14,142 bases of DNA from Alphaproteobacteria bacterium MarineAlpha6_Bin2 (GTDB lineage Bacteria; Pseudomonadota; Alphaproteobacteria; GCA-002720895). Numbering within the stretch: position 1 is the first letter of the stretch; each line of letters begins with the position of its first letter. The notes under the pieces are model-generated. The model worked only from the letters and a program-made list of their open reading frames with translations. It ran no database searches and had not been told where the DNA came from. The position numbers and the translations under genes were made by a program. The stretch lies in contig PTKQ01000002.1 in the NCBI GenBank assembly GCA_002937815.1, positions 1 to 14,142 of the forward strand, written 5' to 3'. Shown one piece after another: positions 6,863-14,142 of this stretch.

Positions 6863-8782
6863 ATGGAAAAATACAATAAAAAACTTTTAGATAAAATACA
6901 TTTTCCTTCAGATCTAAGAAAATTGCCAAAAAAACAATTGACAACTTTAGCTACCGAGTTAAGGGAAGAAACAATTGCTGTAGTATCAGTGACTGGTGGG
7001 CATTTAGGTGCTTCATTAGGCGTCATTGAATTAACTGTTGCTATTCATTATGTATTTAATACACCCAAAGATAGATTGGTATGGGATGTTGGACATCAAG
7101 CCTATCCCCACAAAATATTAACTGGTAGAAGAGATAGGATTAGAACCTTAAGACAAAAAAATGGTCTGTATGGTTTTACTAAAAGGACAGAGAGTGAGTA
7201 TGATCCTTTTGGTGCAGCACACGCATCAACCGCAATGTCATCAGGGCTTGGAATGGCAATCGCAAGAGATCTTCAAAAGAAAAAAAATAATGTAATTTGT
7301 GTAGTAGGTGATGGAGCTATGAGCGGAGGTATGGCTTATGAAGCAATGAATAATGCTGGTGCAGAAAAGTCAAGATTAATTGTTATATTGAATGACAATG
7401 ATATGTCAATCGCACCACCTGTTGGGGCTTTAAGTAATTATTTATCAAGAATTATTTCTTCAGGAACTTATCAATCTTTTAAACATATTGGAGGAAAATT
7501 AGCTCAATCATTTCCTAAAAGAATAGGAACAGCTGCAAAAAAAGCCGAAGAATTTGCAAGAGGAATAGTTACGGGAGGGACTTTTTTTGAAGAATTAGGT
7601 TTCTTTTATATAGGACCCATTGATGGACATAATTTAGATCATCTGGTTCCTGTTTTAGAAAATGCAAAAAAATATAAAGACGGACCAATATTAATACATT
7701 GTGTTACAAAAAAAGGAAAAGGTTACAAACCTGCTGAAAAATCTGAAGATAAATATCATGGTGTAAGCAAATTTAATGTTACCACTGGAGAACAACAAAA
7801 ATCAGAGTCAAAAGCCCCATCATATACAAAAGTATATGCAAATAGTTTAATTAATGAGGCTAAAAAAGATAAAAATATTGTGGCTATAACAGCTGCTATG
7901 CCATCAGGCACAGGTTTAGATATTTTTGGGGCAAAATTTCCTAATCGTTGTTTTGATGTTGGAATTGCAGAACAACATGCTGTAACTTTTGCGGCTGGTT
8001 TAGCCACTGAAGGGTTAAAACCTTTTGCAACAATATATTCGACTTTTTTACAGCGAGCTTATGATCAAGTAGTTCATGATGTTGCAATTCAAAAGCTACC
8101 TGTTCGGTTTGCAATGGATAGGGCAGGTCAAGTTGGGGAGGATGGGCCAACACATGCAGGTTCTTTCGATATAGCTTATCTTGGATGTTTACCAGGTTTT
8201 ATTTTAATGGCCCCTGCTGATGAAGCAGAATTGGTTCATATGGTTGCAACGGCAGCAAAAATTGATGATTGCCCCAGTGTTTTTAGATATCCAAGAGGGG
8301 ATGGGATAGGAGTTGAATTGCCAGATGAAGGAATTCCTTTAGAAATTGGCAGAGGTAGAATAATAAAAGAAGGTTCCAAAATTGCCATCTTATCTTATGG
8401 AGCAAGATTATATGAATCCATTAAAGCGTCTGAAATTTTAAATGCTAGAGGTTTATCGACAACTGTTGCGGATGCTAGATTTTGCAAACCTTTGGATACT
8501 AAATTAATCAAGCAATTAGCTTTAGATCACGAATCACTAATTACAGTTGAAGAAGGTGCAATTGGTGGGTTTGCTTCACATGTAACAAAATTTTTATCTG
8601 AAAATTCTCTTTTAGAAAGTGGTTTAAAATTTAGATCTTTATTTTTTCCAGATAAATTCTTAGCTCATGGCAAACCTGAAGATCAATATGAAGAAGCTAA
8701 TCTTTTAGCTAAAGATATTGTCCACACAGCGCTTCAAACTTTAGGCACAACAAAAAAACAGATTGACGAAATTCTTGCTTAA
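6863..8782 (+). CDS. dxs: 1-deoxy-D-xylulose-5-phosphate synthase
   Basis: A 639-residue cytosolic thiamine-diphosphate enzyme that joins pyruvate and glyceraldehyde 3-phosphate to make DXP, the entry to the MEP isoprenoid pathway and the precursor of the thiamine thiazole. Visible landmarks are the active-site histidine in TGGHLGA (H47), [16 protein letters not shown], the thiamine-diphosphate motif GDGAMSGG...NN (149-164) with [12 protein letters not shown], the transketolase pyrimidine-domain glutamate in GIAEQHAV (E370), and [15 protein letters not shown]. The C-terminal transketolase domain is complete. E. coli Dxs has 620 residues, so length is normal. It follows ispA by 37 bases and is probably in the same transcript. 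The ATG at 6863 has no Shine-Dalgarno. The stop is only 4 bases from that of the convergent aroC. Confidence 0.97.
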   Translation: MEKYNKKLLDKIHFPSDLRKLPKKQLTTLATELREETIAVVSVTGGHLGASLGVIELTVAIHYVFNTPKDRLVWDVGHQAYPHKILTGRRDRIRTLRQKNGLYGFTKRTESEYDPFGAAHASTAMSSGLGMAIARDLQKKKNNVICVVGDGAMSGGMAYEAMNNAGAEKSRLIVILNDNDMSIAPPVGALSNYLSRIISSGTYQSFKHIGGKLAQSFPKRIGTAAKKAEEFARGIVTGGTFFEELGFFYIGPIDGHNLDHLVPVLENAKKYKDGPILIHCVTKKGKGYKPAEKSEDKYHGVSKFNVTTGEQQKSESKAPSYTKVYANSLINEAKKDKNIVAITAAMPSGTGLDIFGAKFPNRCFDVGIAEQHAVTFAAGLATEGLKPFATIYSTFLQRAYDQVVHDVAIQKLPVRFAMDRAGQVGEDGPTHAGSFDIAYLGCLPGFILMAPADEAELVHMVATAAKIDDCPSVFRYPRGDGIGVELPDEGIPLEIGRGRIIKEGSKIAILSYGARLYESIKASEILNARGLSTTVADARFCKPLDTKLIKQLALDHESLITVEEGAIGGFASHVTKFLSENSLLESGLKFRSLFFPDKFLAHGKPEDQYEEANLLAKDIVHTALQTLGTTKKQIDEILA

Positions 8783-8786
8783 ATTT

Positions 8787-9869
8787 TTAAGATTGAAAAA
8801 TTTTATTTCTTAAATAATGATCTGCTAAAACACATGCTAGCATTGCTTCTCCGATTGGCACAGCTCTGATTCCTACACAAGGATCATGTCTTCCCCCAAC
8901 TGATACCGTGGTATTTTTTTTATTTTTTGTAATAGTATTTTTTTTTTTTAGAATAGAACTAGTTGCTTTAACAACAAATCTTACAATTATTTTTTGACCA
9001 GATGAAATACCTCCTAAAATTCCACCAGAATTGTTAGAAACAAAAGATATTTTCTCTTTTTTTATTCTCATCTCATCTGAACTTTCTTCTCCTGGTATAA
9101 AAGCAGAAGCAAAACCACTGCCAATTTCTACCCCTTTGACAGCATTTATACTCATTAAAGCTTTAGCGATATCTGCATCTAATTTATCATATACTGGTTC
9201 ACCTAGTCCTACCGGAATACCTCCAGCCTCTAACTCGATTATAGCGCCGACAGAAGAACCATTCTTTCTGACTTCAAGCAAATATTTTTCCCAAATTTTA
9301 ACCATAGAACTATCAGGACACCAAAAAACATTTTTCTCGACATTTAACCAATTCCAGTTGCTTCTATTAATATGTAACGAACCTAACTGTATTAATGCTC
9401 CTTTAATATAAAATTTTTTACCAAGATTAGATGATAAAATTTTTCTTGCTATAGCTCCTGCTGCAACACGCATTGCAGTTTCTCTGGCTGATGACCTTCC
9501 ACCACCTCTGTGATCACGTATTCCATATTTTTTTTCGTATGTGAAATCAGCATGTCCCGGTCTAAAAATATTTTTTAATTTTTTGTAATCGTTAGATTTT
9601 TGATCTTTATTTTCAATTATAAACGAAATAGGAGCACCAGTTGTTTGATTTTCAAAAACCCCTGACAAAATTTTAACTTTATCTTTTTCTTTTCTTTGAG
9701 ATACAAATTTACTTGAACCAGGTCTTCTCTTATCTAAAAAATATTGTATATCTTTTTCCTGAATACTTATTTTTGATGGCACGCCGTCAACTGTACATCC
9801 AATTGCTGGGCCATGGCTTTCACCCCAGGTATTAAACTTAAATATTTGACCAAAACTGTTTCCAGGCAT
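8787..9869 (-). CDS. aroC: Chorismate synthase
   Basis: A 360-residue enzyme that converts 5-enolpyruvylshikimate 3-phosphate to chorismate with reduced FMN, the last step of the shikimate pathway. Length matches E. coli AroC (361). Signature segments are present: [16 protein letters not shown] near the N-terminus, [32 protein letters not shown] with GGRSSARE (103-130, substrate and flavin contacts), [11 protein letters not shown], and [16 protein letters not shown] near the end. It is last in the hemA-fabI-aroC run, 6 bases after fabI and with no Shine-Dalgarno. The coding strand carries a 12-base A run (window 8938-8949) in a lysine-rich turn, an unusual homopolymer for a core gene, but the frame is intact. 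Confidence 0.97.
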   Translation of the reverse strand: MPGNSFGQIFKFNTWGESHGPAIGCTVDGVPSKISIQEKDIQYFLDKRRPGSSKFVSQRKEKDKVKILSGVFENQTTGAPISFIIENKDQKSNDYKKLKNIFRPGHADFTYEKKYGIRDHRGGGRSSARETAMRVAAGAIARKILSSNLGKKFYIKGALIQLGSLHINRSNWNWLNVEKNVFWCPDSSMVKIWEKYLLEVRKNGSSVGAIIELEAGGIPVGLGEPVYDKLDADIAKALMSINAVKGVEIGSGFASAFIPGEESSDEMRIKKEKISFVSNNSGGILGGISSGQKIIVRFVVKATSSILKKKNTITKNKKNTTVSVGGRHDPCVGIRAVPIGEAMLACVLADHYLRNKIFQS

Positions 9870-9875
9870 TTTATT

Positions 9876-10688
9876 TTATTTATTTTCAAAAATATCAGGT
9901 GAATCTGAATTCTTCATTCCTATTATATTATATCCAGAATCAACATGATGTATTTCACCAGTTACCCCGCTTGCTAAGTCACTTAATAAGTAAAGAGCTG
10001 AACCAGCAATTTCTTCAGATGTAATATTTCTTTTTAGGGGAGAGTTTTGTTCATTCCATTTCAGAATATAATTAAAGTCTCCAATAGCAGAAGCCGCTAA
10101 AGTTTTTATTGGTCCTGGTGATAGACCATTAACTCTAATGTTTTTTTGACCAAGATCTTTTGCTAGATACTTGATACTTGTTTCTAGAGCTGCTTTAGCA
10201 ATTCCCATTACATTATAATGAGGCATCACTTTTTCAGATCCAAAATAAGTTAGTGTTAATAAAGAACCTCCCTTTTCCATTATTTTGGAAGCTTCTTTAG
10301 AAATAGAAGTAAATGAAAAACAGGATATATTTAAGGTTTTTTTAAAATTTTCTTTACTGGTATCTATATATCTTCCTTTTAACTCCTCTCTATCCGAAAA
10401 AGCTATTGCATGTAGAACAAAATCCAGATTGTTCCATTTATTTTTTATTTTTTTAAAAGTTTTAGCAATATTATCTTCTTTTTCGACGTTACATTCTAAA
10501 ATTAGTGAAGAATTTATTTCTTTAGCTAATGGATAAACTCTTTTTTTAAGCATTTCTCCTTGGTAAGATAACGCGACCTCAGCTCCAGCATTACTAAGTT
10601 CTTTTGCTATAGCCCATGCAATGGATCTTTCATTGGCAACACCCATGACTAAGCCTTTTTTGTTCTTCATTAATTGTGATTTATTCAT
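9876..10688 (-). CDS. fabI: Enoyl-[acyl-carrier-protein] reductase (NADH), FabI type
   Basis: A 270-residue short-chain dehydrogenase/reductase that saturates trans-2-enoyl-ACP in the elongation cycle of type II fatty acid synthesis. The divergent FabI nucleotide motif KKGLVMGVANERSIAWAIAKE is at the N-terminus. The catalytic set is Y148 (LTYFG), Y158 and K165 in PHYNVMGIAKAALE, the Y-x6-K spacing that separates FabI from ordinary SDRs. The GLSPGPIKTLAASAIGDF loop also fits. FabI is the usual triclosan target; resistance cannot be judged from this. It sits between hemA (35 bases upstream) and aroC (6 bases downstream), likely one transcript. The start at 10688 lacks a Shine-Dalgarno; an internal Met at residue 7 is possible and would lose nothing recognisable. 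Confidence 0.95.
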   Translation of the reverse strand: MNKSQLMKNKKGLVMGVANERSIAWAIAKELSNAGAEVALSYQGEMLKKRVYPLAKEINSSLILECNVEKEDNIAKTFKKIKNKWNNLDFVLHAIAFSDREELKGRYIDTSKENFKKTLNISCFSFTSISKEASKIMEKGGSLLTLTYFGSEKVMPHYNVMGIAKAALETSIKYLAKDLGQKNIRVNGLSPGPIKTLAASAIGDFNYILKWNEQNSPLKRNITSEEIAGSALYLLSDLASGVTGEIHHVDSGYNIIGMKNSDSPDIFENK

Positions 10689-10723
10689 TTTAATTTACTA
10701 GAACTTAGAGATAATCATTTTTT

Positions 10724-11935
10724 TTAAGCTGCATGTTTAAGTTTTAATTTTTTCCAAGTTTGTTTTAAAGCATAAATTAATTCATCTATCATTTTGTCAG
10801 TATGAAGAGGTGTTGGTGTTATTCTTAGTCCTTCCTCACCTCTTGGAACTGTCGGAAAATTAATAGATTGCAGATAAACTTTATGTTTATCATACAATTC
10901 ATCTGATACTTTTTTACATAATACAGAATCACCAACTATAATAGGAATTATGTGGCTTTTGGTTTTTATAAATGGAATATTAGATTTCAATAATTTTTCT
11001 TTAATAAGCAAACATTTTTCATTTAATTTTTTTCTAAGTTCATTGTTATTTTTAATATATTTAATACTAGCTATAGCCCCAGAAGCTATTGCCGGAGGTA
11101 AGGATGTTGTAAAAATAAAACCTGGGGCAAAACTTCTAACAAAATCAATAATTGTTTTTGATGCTGATATATATCCACCCATTAATCCAAATGCTTTAGC
11201 CAATGTTCCATTAATTATATCAATCTCATCCATTACATTTTGTTCTTCCGCAACTCCACCACCGTTTTTTCCATATAAACCAACCCCATGAACTTCATCG
11301 AGATAGGTTAAAGCATTATATTTTTTTGCCAGGTTAGTAATTTTTTTTATTGGAGTAAAATCACCGTCCATTGAGTAAACAGATTCAAATATAATAATTT
11401 TTGGTTTTGATATTTCAACACTTTTCAAAAGACTCTCTAAATGAATCATATCATTGTGTTTAAATATTTTCTTTTCTGCTTTACTGCCTTTTATACCATT
11501 AATAATTGATGCGTGATTTTTTTCATCTGAAAAAATTACACAATTTTTAAGCTTTGAGCCAAGAATATTTATCGCAGATTCGTTTGCAACATAGGCTGAT
11601 GTAAATAATAATGAGGAATCTTTTTTATGAATATTGCTGATTTCTTGTTCTAATAAAATATGATATCGATTAGTCCCGGAAATATTTCTAGTACCACCTG
11701 AGCCCACTCCAACTTCATGCATTGCTCTTTCAATCGCTTCAATAACAAATGGATGTTGACCCATGCCTAAATAATCATTACTACACCAAACAATAATATC
11801 GTTGTTTTTTTTTAAATTATTATTTTTAGCTAATGGAAACGATCCTGAAACTCTACCTATGTCTTTAAAAATTCTATATTCACCATTTTTTTTAAGATCG
11901 GCAATACTATCAAAAAAGAATTTTTTATAATCCAT
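10724..11935 (-). CDS. hemA: 5-aminolevulinate synthase
   Basis: A 403-residue pyridoxal-phosphate enzyme of the alpha-oxoamine synthase family, condensing glycine with succinyl-CoA to 5-aminolevulinate, the first step of the C4 haem route. The cofactor lysine is K247 in NGTLAKAFG, the PLP ring aspartate is in [12 protein letters not shown] (D213, H216), and the glycine-rich region is [17 protein letters not shown]. The start [11 protein letters not shown] and the [13 protein letters not shown] segment identify ALAS rather than the related KBL or BioF enzymes; family length is about 400-405. This form of haem synthesis is a hallmark of alphaproteobacteria and mitochondria among Gram-negative lineages. 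It is the first gene of hemA-fabI-aroC and is divergent from thiO over 52 bases. No Shine-Dalgarno is visible. Confidence 0.95.
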   Translation of the reverse strand: MDYKKFFFDSIADLKKNGEYRIFKDIGRVSGSFPLAKNNNLKKNNDIIVWCSNDYLGMGQHPFVIEAIERAMHEVGVGSGGTRNISGTNRYHILLEQEISNIHKKDSSLLFTSAYVANESAINILGSKLKNCVIFSDEKNHASIINGIKGSKAEKKIFKHNDMIHLESLLKSVEISKPKIIIFESVYSMDGDFTPIKKITNLAKKYNALTYLDEVHGVGLYGKNGGGVAEEQNVMDEIDIINGTLAKAFGLMGGYISASKTIIDFVRSFAPGFIFTTSLPPAIASGAIASIKYIKNNNELRKKLNEKCLLIKEKLLKSNIPFIKTKSHIIPIIVGDSVLCKKVSDELYDKHKVYLQSINFPTVPRGEEGLRITPTPLHTDKMIDELIYALKQTWKKLKLKHAA

Positions 11936-11987
11936 CTGTAATAATATAATTGTTATTATTAATTTAACAGAACTTTAAAATACGACA
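11936..11987. promoter_or_regulatory. Divergent hemA/thiO promoter region with an 8-bp inverted repeat
   Basis: The 52-base spacer between hemA and thiO must carry the start signals of both operons unless they are read from far away. It contains a perfect inverted repeat, TAATAATA at 11939-11946 and TATTATTA at 11954-11961, with a 7-base spacer centred roughly 15 bases from the hemA start. It could be an operator or may be chance in A/T-only sequence. Neither gene has a Shine-Dalgarno here, and there is no room for a riboswitch. Confidence 0.3.
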
Positions 11988-13106
11988 ATGATTTTAATTA
12001 TAGGCGGTGGAGTGATAGGTTTATCAATTGCTTGGAAATTAATTCAAATTGGTAAAAAAGTATTAATTTTAGATAAAAATAAATTAGGTAAAGAGGCAAG
12101 TTGGGCTGCAGCTGGTATGTTAGCAGGAAGATTGGAGGCTGAACCCGGGGAAGAAAAATTGTTCCCACTTTTAGCTAAAGGTCAATTAGCTTGGCCTAAG
12201 TTTGCTTATGAATTAGAAAATGTTTCTGGAAAAAATGTAGAATATAAAAAAGATGGCACCATTATGTTAGCTTGTGACTTTGATGAAAATAATAAATTAA
12301 AATCAACTTTAAACTTTTTTAAAAAAAATAAAATAAACATGGAATGGTTAAGTGGTGATGAAATCAGAATTAAAGAACCTTATGTTTCAACAAAAGTATT
12401 GTCAGGAATTTTTTCTAAAAAGGATCATCAAGTAAATAGTCGTTTTGTTTTAGATGCTTTATTAACTGTTATAAAAAAGAATAAAGATAAATGTTTTATA
12501 GAAGAAAATACTGAAGTAAAAGAGATAATTAGCAACAAAAATCATGTTATAGGAGTAAAGACAAATAAAAAAATTATAAAAGTAAAGAAGATAATTGTAT
12601 GTGCTGGGGCTTGGACAAATAAAATTAAGAATATTTCTAAAGAAGAAGCGCCTATCCGTCCATTAAAAGGGCAAATGATTTGCCTTAAAATGAATAAAAA
12701 TGAACCATTAATAAAACATGTTCTTTGGAGAAATAATATTTATTTAGTTCCTAGAAACAATTCTGATTTAATAATTGGTTCTACTGTGGAAGAAATGGGT
12801 TATGATAGAAGTTTAACTGCTGGTGGAATTTTTTATTTGTTAAAAGTAGCAAGAGAAATGGTTCCAGGAATTGAAGATTTACCAATAATTGACTCTTGGA
12901 CGGGATTAAGACCAACAACAACTGATGATGCGCCAATTATTGGGCCATCTAAATATTTAAAAGGTTTAATTTTTGCAACTGGCCATCATAGAAATGGAAT
13001 TCTTTTAGCACCAATAACATCTGATGCAATAAAAAATTATTTTTTATCTGGTAAAATTGGAAAGGAATTTATTAATTTTCAACCAGATAGATTTTTATTT
13101 AATTAA
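11988..13106 (+). CDS. thiO: Glycine oxidase, thiamine thiazole pathway
   Basis: A 372-residue FAD-dependent amine oxidase of the DAO family that oxidises glycine to dehydroglycine (iminoacetate) for thiazole formation. The N-terminal dinucleotide motif is GGGVIG (6-11) and an acidic residue follows in KKVLILDKNKLG. The loop KEASWAAAGMLAGRLEAEP is typical of ThiO. C-terminal landmarks are the arginine in TGLRPTTTDDAPIIG (about R308) and ATGHHRNGILLAPIT (about R335), both conserved in B. subtilis glycine oxidase. Its position directly before thiS and thiG settles the assignment over other DAO-family enzymes. Use of ThiO instead of the radical enzyme ThiH implies an oxygen-dependent route. The stop at 13104-13106 abuts the thiS ATG. 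No Shine-Dalgarno is seen. Confidence 0.93.
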   Translation: MILIIGGGVIGLSIAWKLIQIGKKVLILDKNKLGKEASWAAAGMLAGRLEAEPGEEKLFPLLAKGQLAWPKFAYELENVSGKNVEYKKDGTIMLACDFDENNKLKSTLNFFKKNKINMEWLSGDEIRIKEPYVSTKVLSGIFSKKDHQVNSRFVLDALLTVIKKNKDKCFIEENTEVKEIISNKNHVIGVKTNKKIIKVKKIIVCAGAWTNKIKNISKEEAPIRPLKGQMICLKMNKNEPLIKHVLWRNNIYLVPRNNSDLIIGSTVEEMGYDRSLTAGGIFYLLKVAREMVPGIEDLPIIDSWTGLRPTTTDDAPIIGPSKYLKGLIFATGHHRNGILLAPITSDAIKNYFLSGKIGKEFINFQPDRFLFN

Positions 13107-13316
13107 ATGATTAAAAGATTAAAAATCAATGGTAAAACTATTTCTATAAAATCTCATACAATATTGAGCATGTTAAAAGAAGTTAGTGTTAATTCTGAGA
13201 ATGACAATATTGCTGTAGCAGTAAATGAAGAAGTTGTTCAAAAATCAAAATGGATTAATTACAAAATAAAATCAGGAGATATAATAGAAATTGTTCGTCC
13301 GTTAAAAGGAGGATAA
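13107..13316 (+). CDS. thiS: ThiS sulfur-carrier protein
   Basis: A 69-residue ubiquitin-like protein whose C-terminus is adenylated and then thiocarboxylated to deliver sulfur to ThiG. The essential diglycine tail is intact (IVRPLKGG then stop), and the beta-grasp pattern is recognisable in KRLKINGKTISI, with VAVAVNEEVVQKSKW and SGDIIEIVRP. E. coli ThiS has 66 residues. The ATG follows the thiO stop without a gap (TAAATG), so translation is probably coupled. Its last codons AAA GGA GGA TAA belong to the first copy of a 16-base tandem duplication. The activating enzyme ThiF is not in the window. Confidence 0.95.
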   Translation: MIKRLKINGKTISIKSHTILSMLKEVSVNSENDNIAVAVNEEVVQKSKWINYKIKSGDIIEIVRPLKGG

Positions 13317-13335
13317 TATAAAAGGAGGATAATAT
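13304..13335 (+). repeat. Perfect 16-bp tandem duplication at the thiS/thiG junction
   Basis: AAAAGGAGGATAATAT occurs at 13304-13319 and again, with no gap, at 13320-13335; one extra T at 13303 also matches. The first copy encodes the Lys-Gly-Gly-stop end of ThiS. The second supplies the Shine-Dalgarno and the first two bases of the thiG start codon. The exactness suggests a recent event. Confidence 0.95.
13323..13328 (+). promoter_or_regulatory. Consensus Shine-Dalgarno of thiG
   Basis: AGGAGG at 13323-13328 is a full match to the anti-Shine-Dalgarno and lies 5 bases before ATG 13334. It is the strongest ribosome-binding site in the window and fixes the thiG start. An identical AGGAGG at 13307-13312 is 21 bases from the start and is too far to serve. 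Confidence 0.8.
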
Positions 13336-14107
13336 GAATGATTTTTTATCAATAGAAAAAAAGAAATTTAAGTCAAGATTATTTATGGGCACTTCCAAAT
13401 ATCCAAACCACCAAGTTTTACTTGAAGCACTTAAAGTGAGTGGAACAGAAGCTGTGACAGTAGCAATCCGAAGAATTAGTTTAAAAAAAAATGATGAAAA
13501 TATTTTAGATATATTAAAGAAAGATTTTTTTATTATTCCAAATACTGCTGGCTGTTATACTGTTAAAGAAGCTGTTTTGACAGCAAAACTCGCAAGAGAA
13601 GCATTAAAAACAAATTTTGTTAAACTTGAAGTTATTGCTGATGATGAAAACTTGTTACCAGATGTAGAAAATTTAATTCCTGCAGCAAAAGAACTTGTAA
13701 AAAATAATTTTGTAGTACTTCCATATTGTAATGACGATCCAATAGTTTGTAAAAAGCTAGAAGATATAGGTTGTGCTGCTATTATGCCATTGGCAGCGCC
13801 AATAGGAACAGGTATGGGGATTCAGAATGACTATAATTTAAGAATAATAGTGGAAAATGCAAAAATTCCAGTCATTGTTGATGCTGGGGTCGGCACAGCA
13901 TCTGATGTTGCAGTCGCAATGGAAATTGGTTGTGATGGTGTTTTACTTAACACTGCTGTAGCAGAAGCACACAACCCAGTTATGATGGCAAGTGCAATGG
14001 CTAAAGGCATCGCTGCTGGAAGAGAAGCTTTTTTAGCTGGAAGAATTTCAAAAAAGTTTCATGCCAGGTCTTCGACAACTAATAAAGGAAAAATTGAAAC
14101 AAATTAA
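13334..14107 (+). CDS. thiG: Thiazole synthase
   Basis: A 257-residue TIM-barrel enzyme that builds the thiamine thiazole phosphate from DXP, dehydroglycine and ThiS thiocarboxylate. The Schiff-base lysine that binds DXP is K97 in [16 protein letters not shown]. Other family landmarks are the [10 protein letters not shown] start, [38 protein letters not shown], and the phosphate-binding end [34 protein letters not shown] (I give its key part GVGTASD and GVLLNTA). Length matches the family. It follows thiS by 17 bases behind a duplicated consensus ribosome-binding site. thiE or other thi genes may follow beyond the edge. Its substrate DXP is made by the Dxs encoded at 6863-8782. Confidence 0.97.
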   Translation: MNDFLSIEKKKFKSRLFMGTSKYPNHQVLLEALKVSGTEAVTVAIRRISLKKNDENILDILKKDFFIIPNTAGCYTVKEAVLTAKLAREALKTNFVKLEVIADDENLLPDVENLIPAAKELVKNNFVVLPYCNDDPIVCKKLEDIGCAAIMPLAAPIGTGMGIQNDYNLRIIVENAKIPVIVDAGVGTASDVAVAMEIGCDGVLLNTAVAEAHNPVMMASAMAKGIAAGREAFLAGRISKKFHARSSTTNKGKIETN

Positions 14108-14128
14108 AAACTAACTTTAATTTTTTTT
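14101..14128 (+). terminator. Possible weak intrinsic terminator after thiG
   Basis: AAATTAAA at 14101-14108 (overlapping the thiG stop) can pair with TTTAATTT at 14116-14123 across a 7-base loop, and five further T follow to 14128. The stem has only A-T pairs, so it would be weak, and the same pattern can occur by chance in this composition. Confidence 0.25.
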
Positions 14129-14142
14129 ATTAAATATATAAT

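Noticed and set aside
9031-9411. A 126-codon open frame on the plus strand
   Set aside because: It lies entirely antisense to aroC, whose motifs are unmistakable; the frame is a by-product of codon bias.
10950-11291. A 113-codon open frame on the plus strand
   Set aside because: Antisense to hemA within its conserved catalytic region; no independent support.
11936-11987. TPP riboswitch before thiOSG
   Set aside because: The spacer is only 52 bases and has no thi-box-like conserved motif such as CTGAGA; a TPP aptamer does not fit.
1-14142. Phage, transposon, toxin-antitoxin, defence, CRISPR or tRNA elements
   Set aside because: No transposase, integrase, terminal repeats, spaced repeats, tRNA-like cloverleaf or orphan small gene pair was seen; all of the sequence is accounted for by core-type genes and short spacers.

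Overview
The window is gene-dense, strongly AT-rich bacterial chromosome, by eye about 30% GC (not counted). It carries fourteen protein genes, no RNA genes, no mobile elements and no CRISPR array. No stretch longer than about 75 bases lacks a gene. 5-aminolevulinate synthase (the C4 Shemin route to haem) and an HDAC-family gene, xseB, ispA, dxs cluster both point to an alphaproteobacterium. The A/T-biased codons, tiny spacers and overlapping genes suggest a streamlined, probably free-living lineage of the SAR11 or HIMB59 kind. That placement is an inference that needs a tree.

Layout: a partial CBS-domain protein (minus, cut by the left edge) is divergent from tusA (plus). tusA converges with and overlaps by 4 bases an RND efflux permease, which with its membrane-fusion protein forms a minus-strand pair (483-4699). 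Next comes a plus-strand run: HDAC-family hydrolase, xseB, ispA, dxs (4758-8782). dxs converges, with 4 bases between, on a minus-strand run transcribed hemA, fabI, aroC (8787-11935). hemA is divergent from thiO, thiS, thiG (11988-14107), and the window ends 35 bases later.

Most genes are housekeeping metabolism. Dxs makes 1-deoxy-D-xylulose 5-phosphate, which feeds isoprenoids (IspA makes farnesyl diphosphate) and also the thiamine thiazole made by ThiG. ThiG's other inputs are dehydroglycine from ThiO and sulfur carried on ThiS. HemA and ThiO both consume glycine and sit back to back. FabI serves fatty acid synthesis and AroC completes chorismate.

I found no convincing undescribed system. 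The most interesting details concern translation. ispA has no usable ATG, GTG or TTG at the expected place and appears to start at a CTG in a CTGA overlap with the xseB stop, next to a slippery A_AAA_AAC heptamer in register with ispA. A perfect 16-bp tandem duplication at the thiS/thiG junction copies the ThiS Gly-Gly-stop codons into the thiG ribosome-binding site. The RND permease lacks one of the usual TM4 aspartates and the TM10 lysine.
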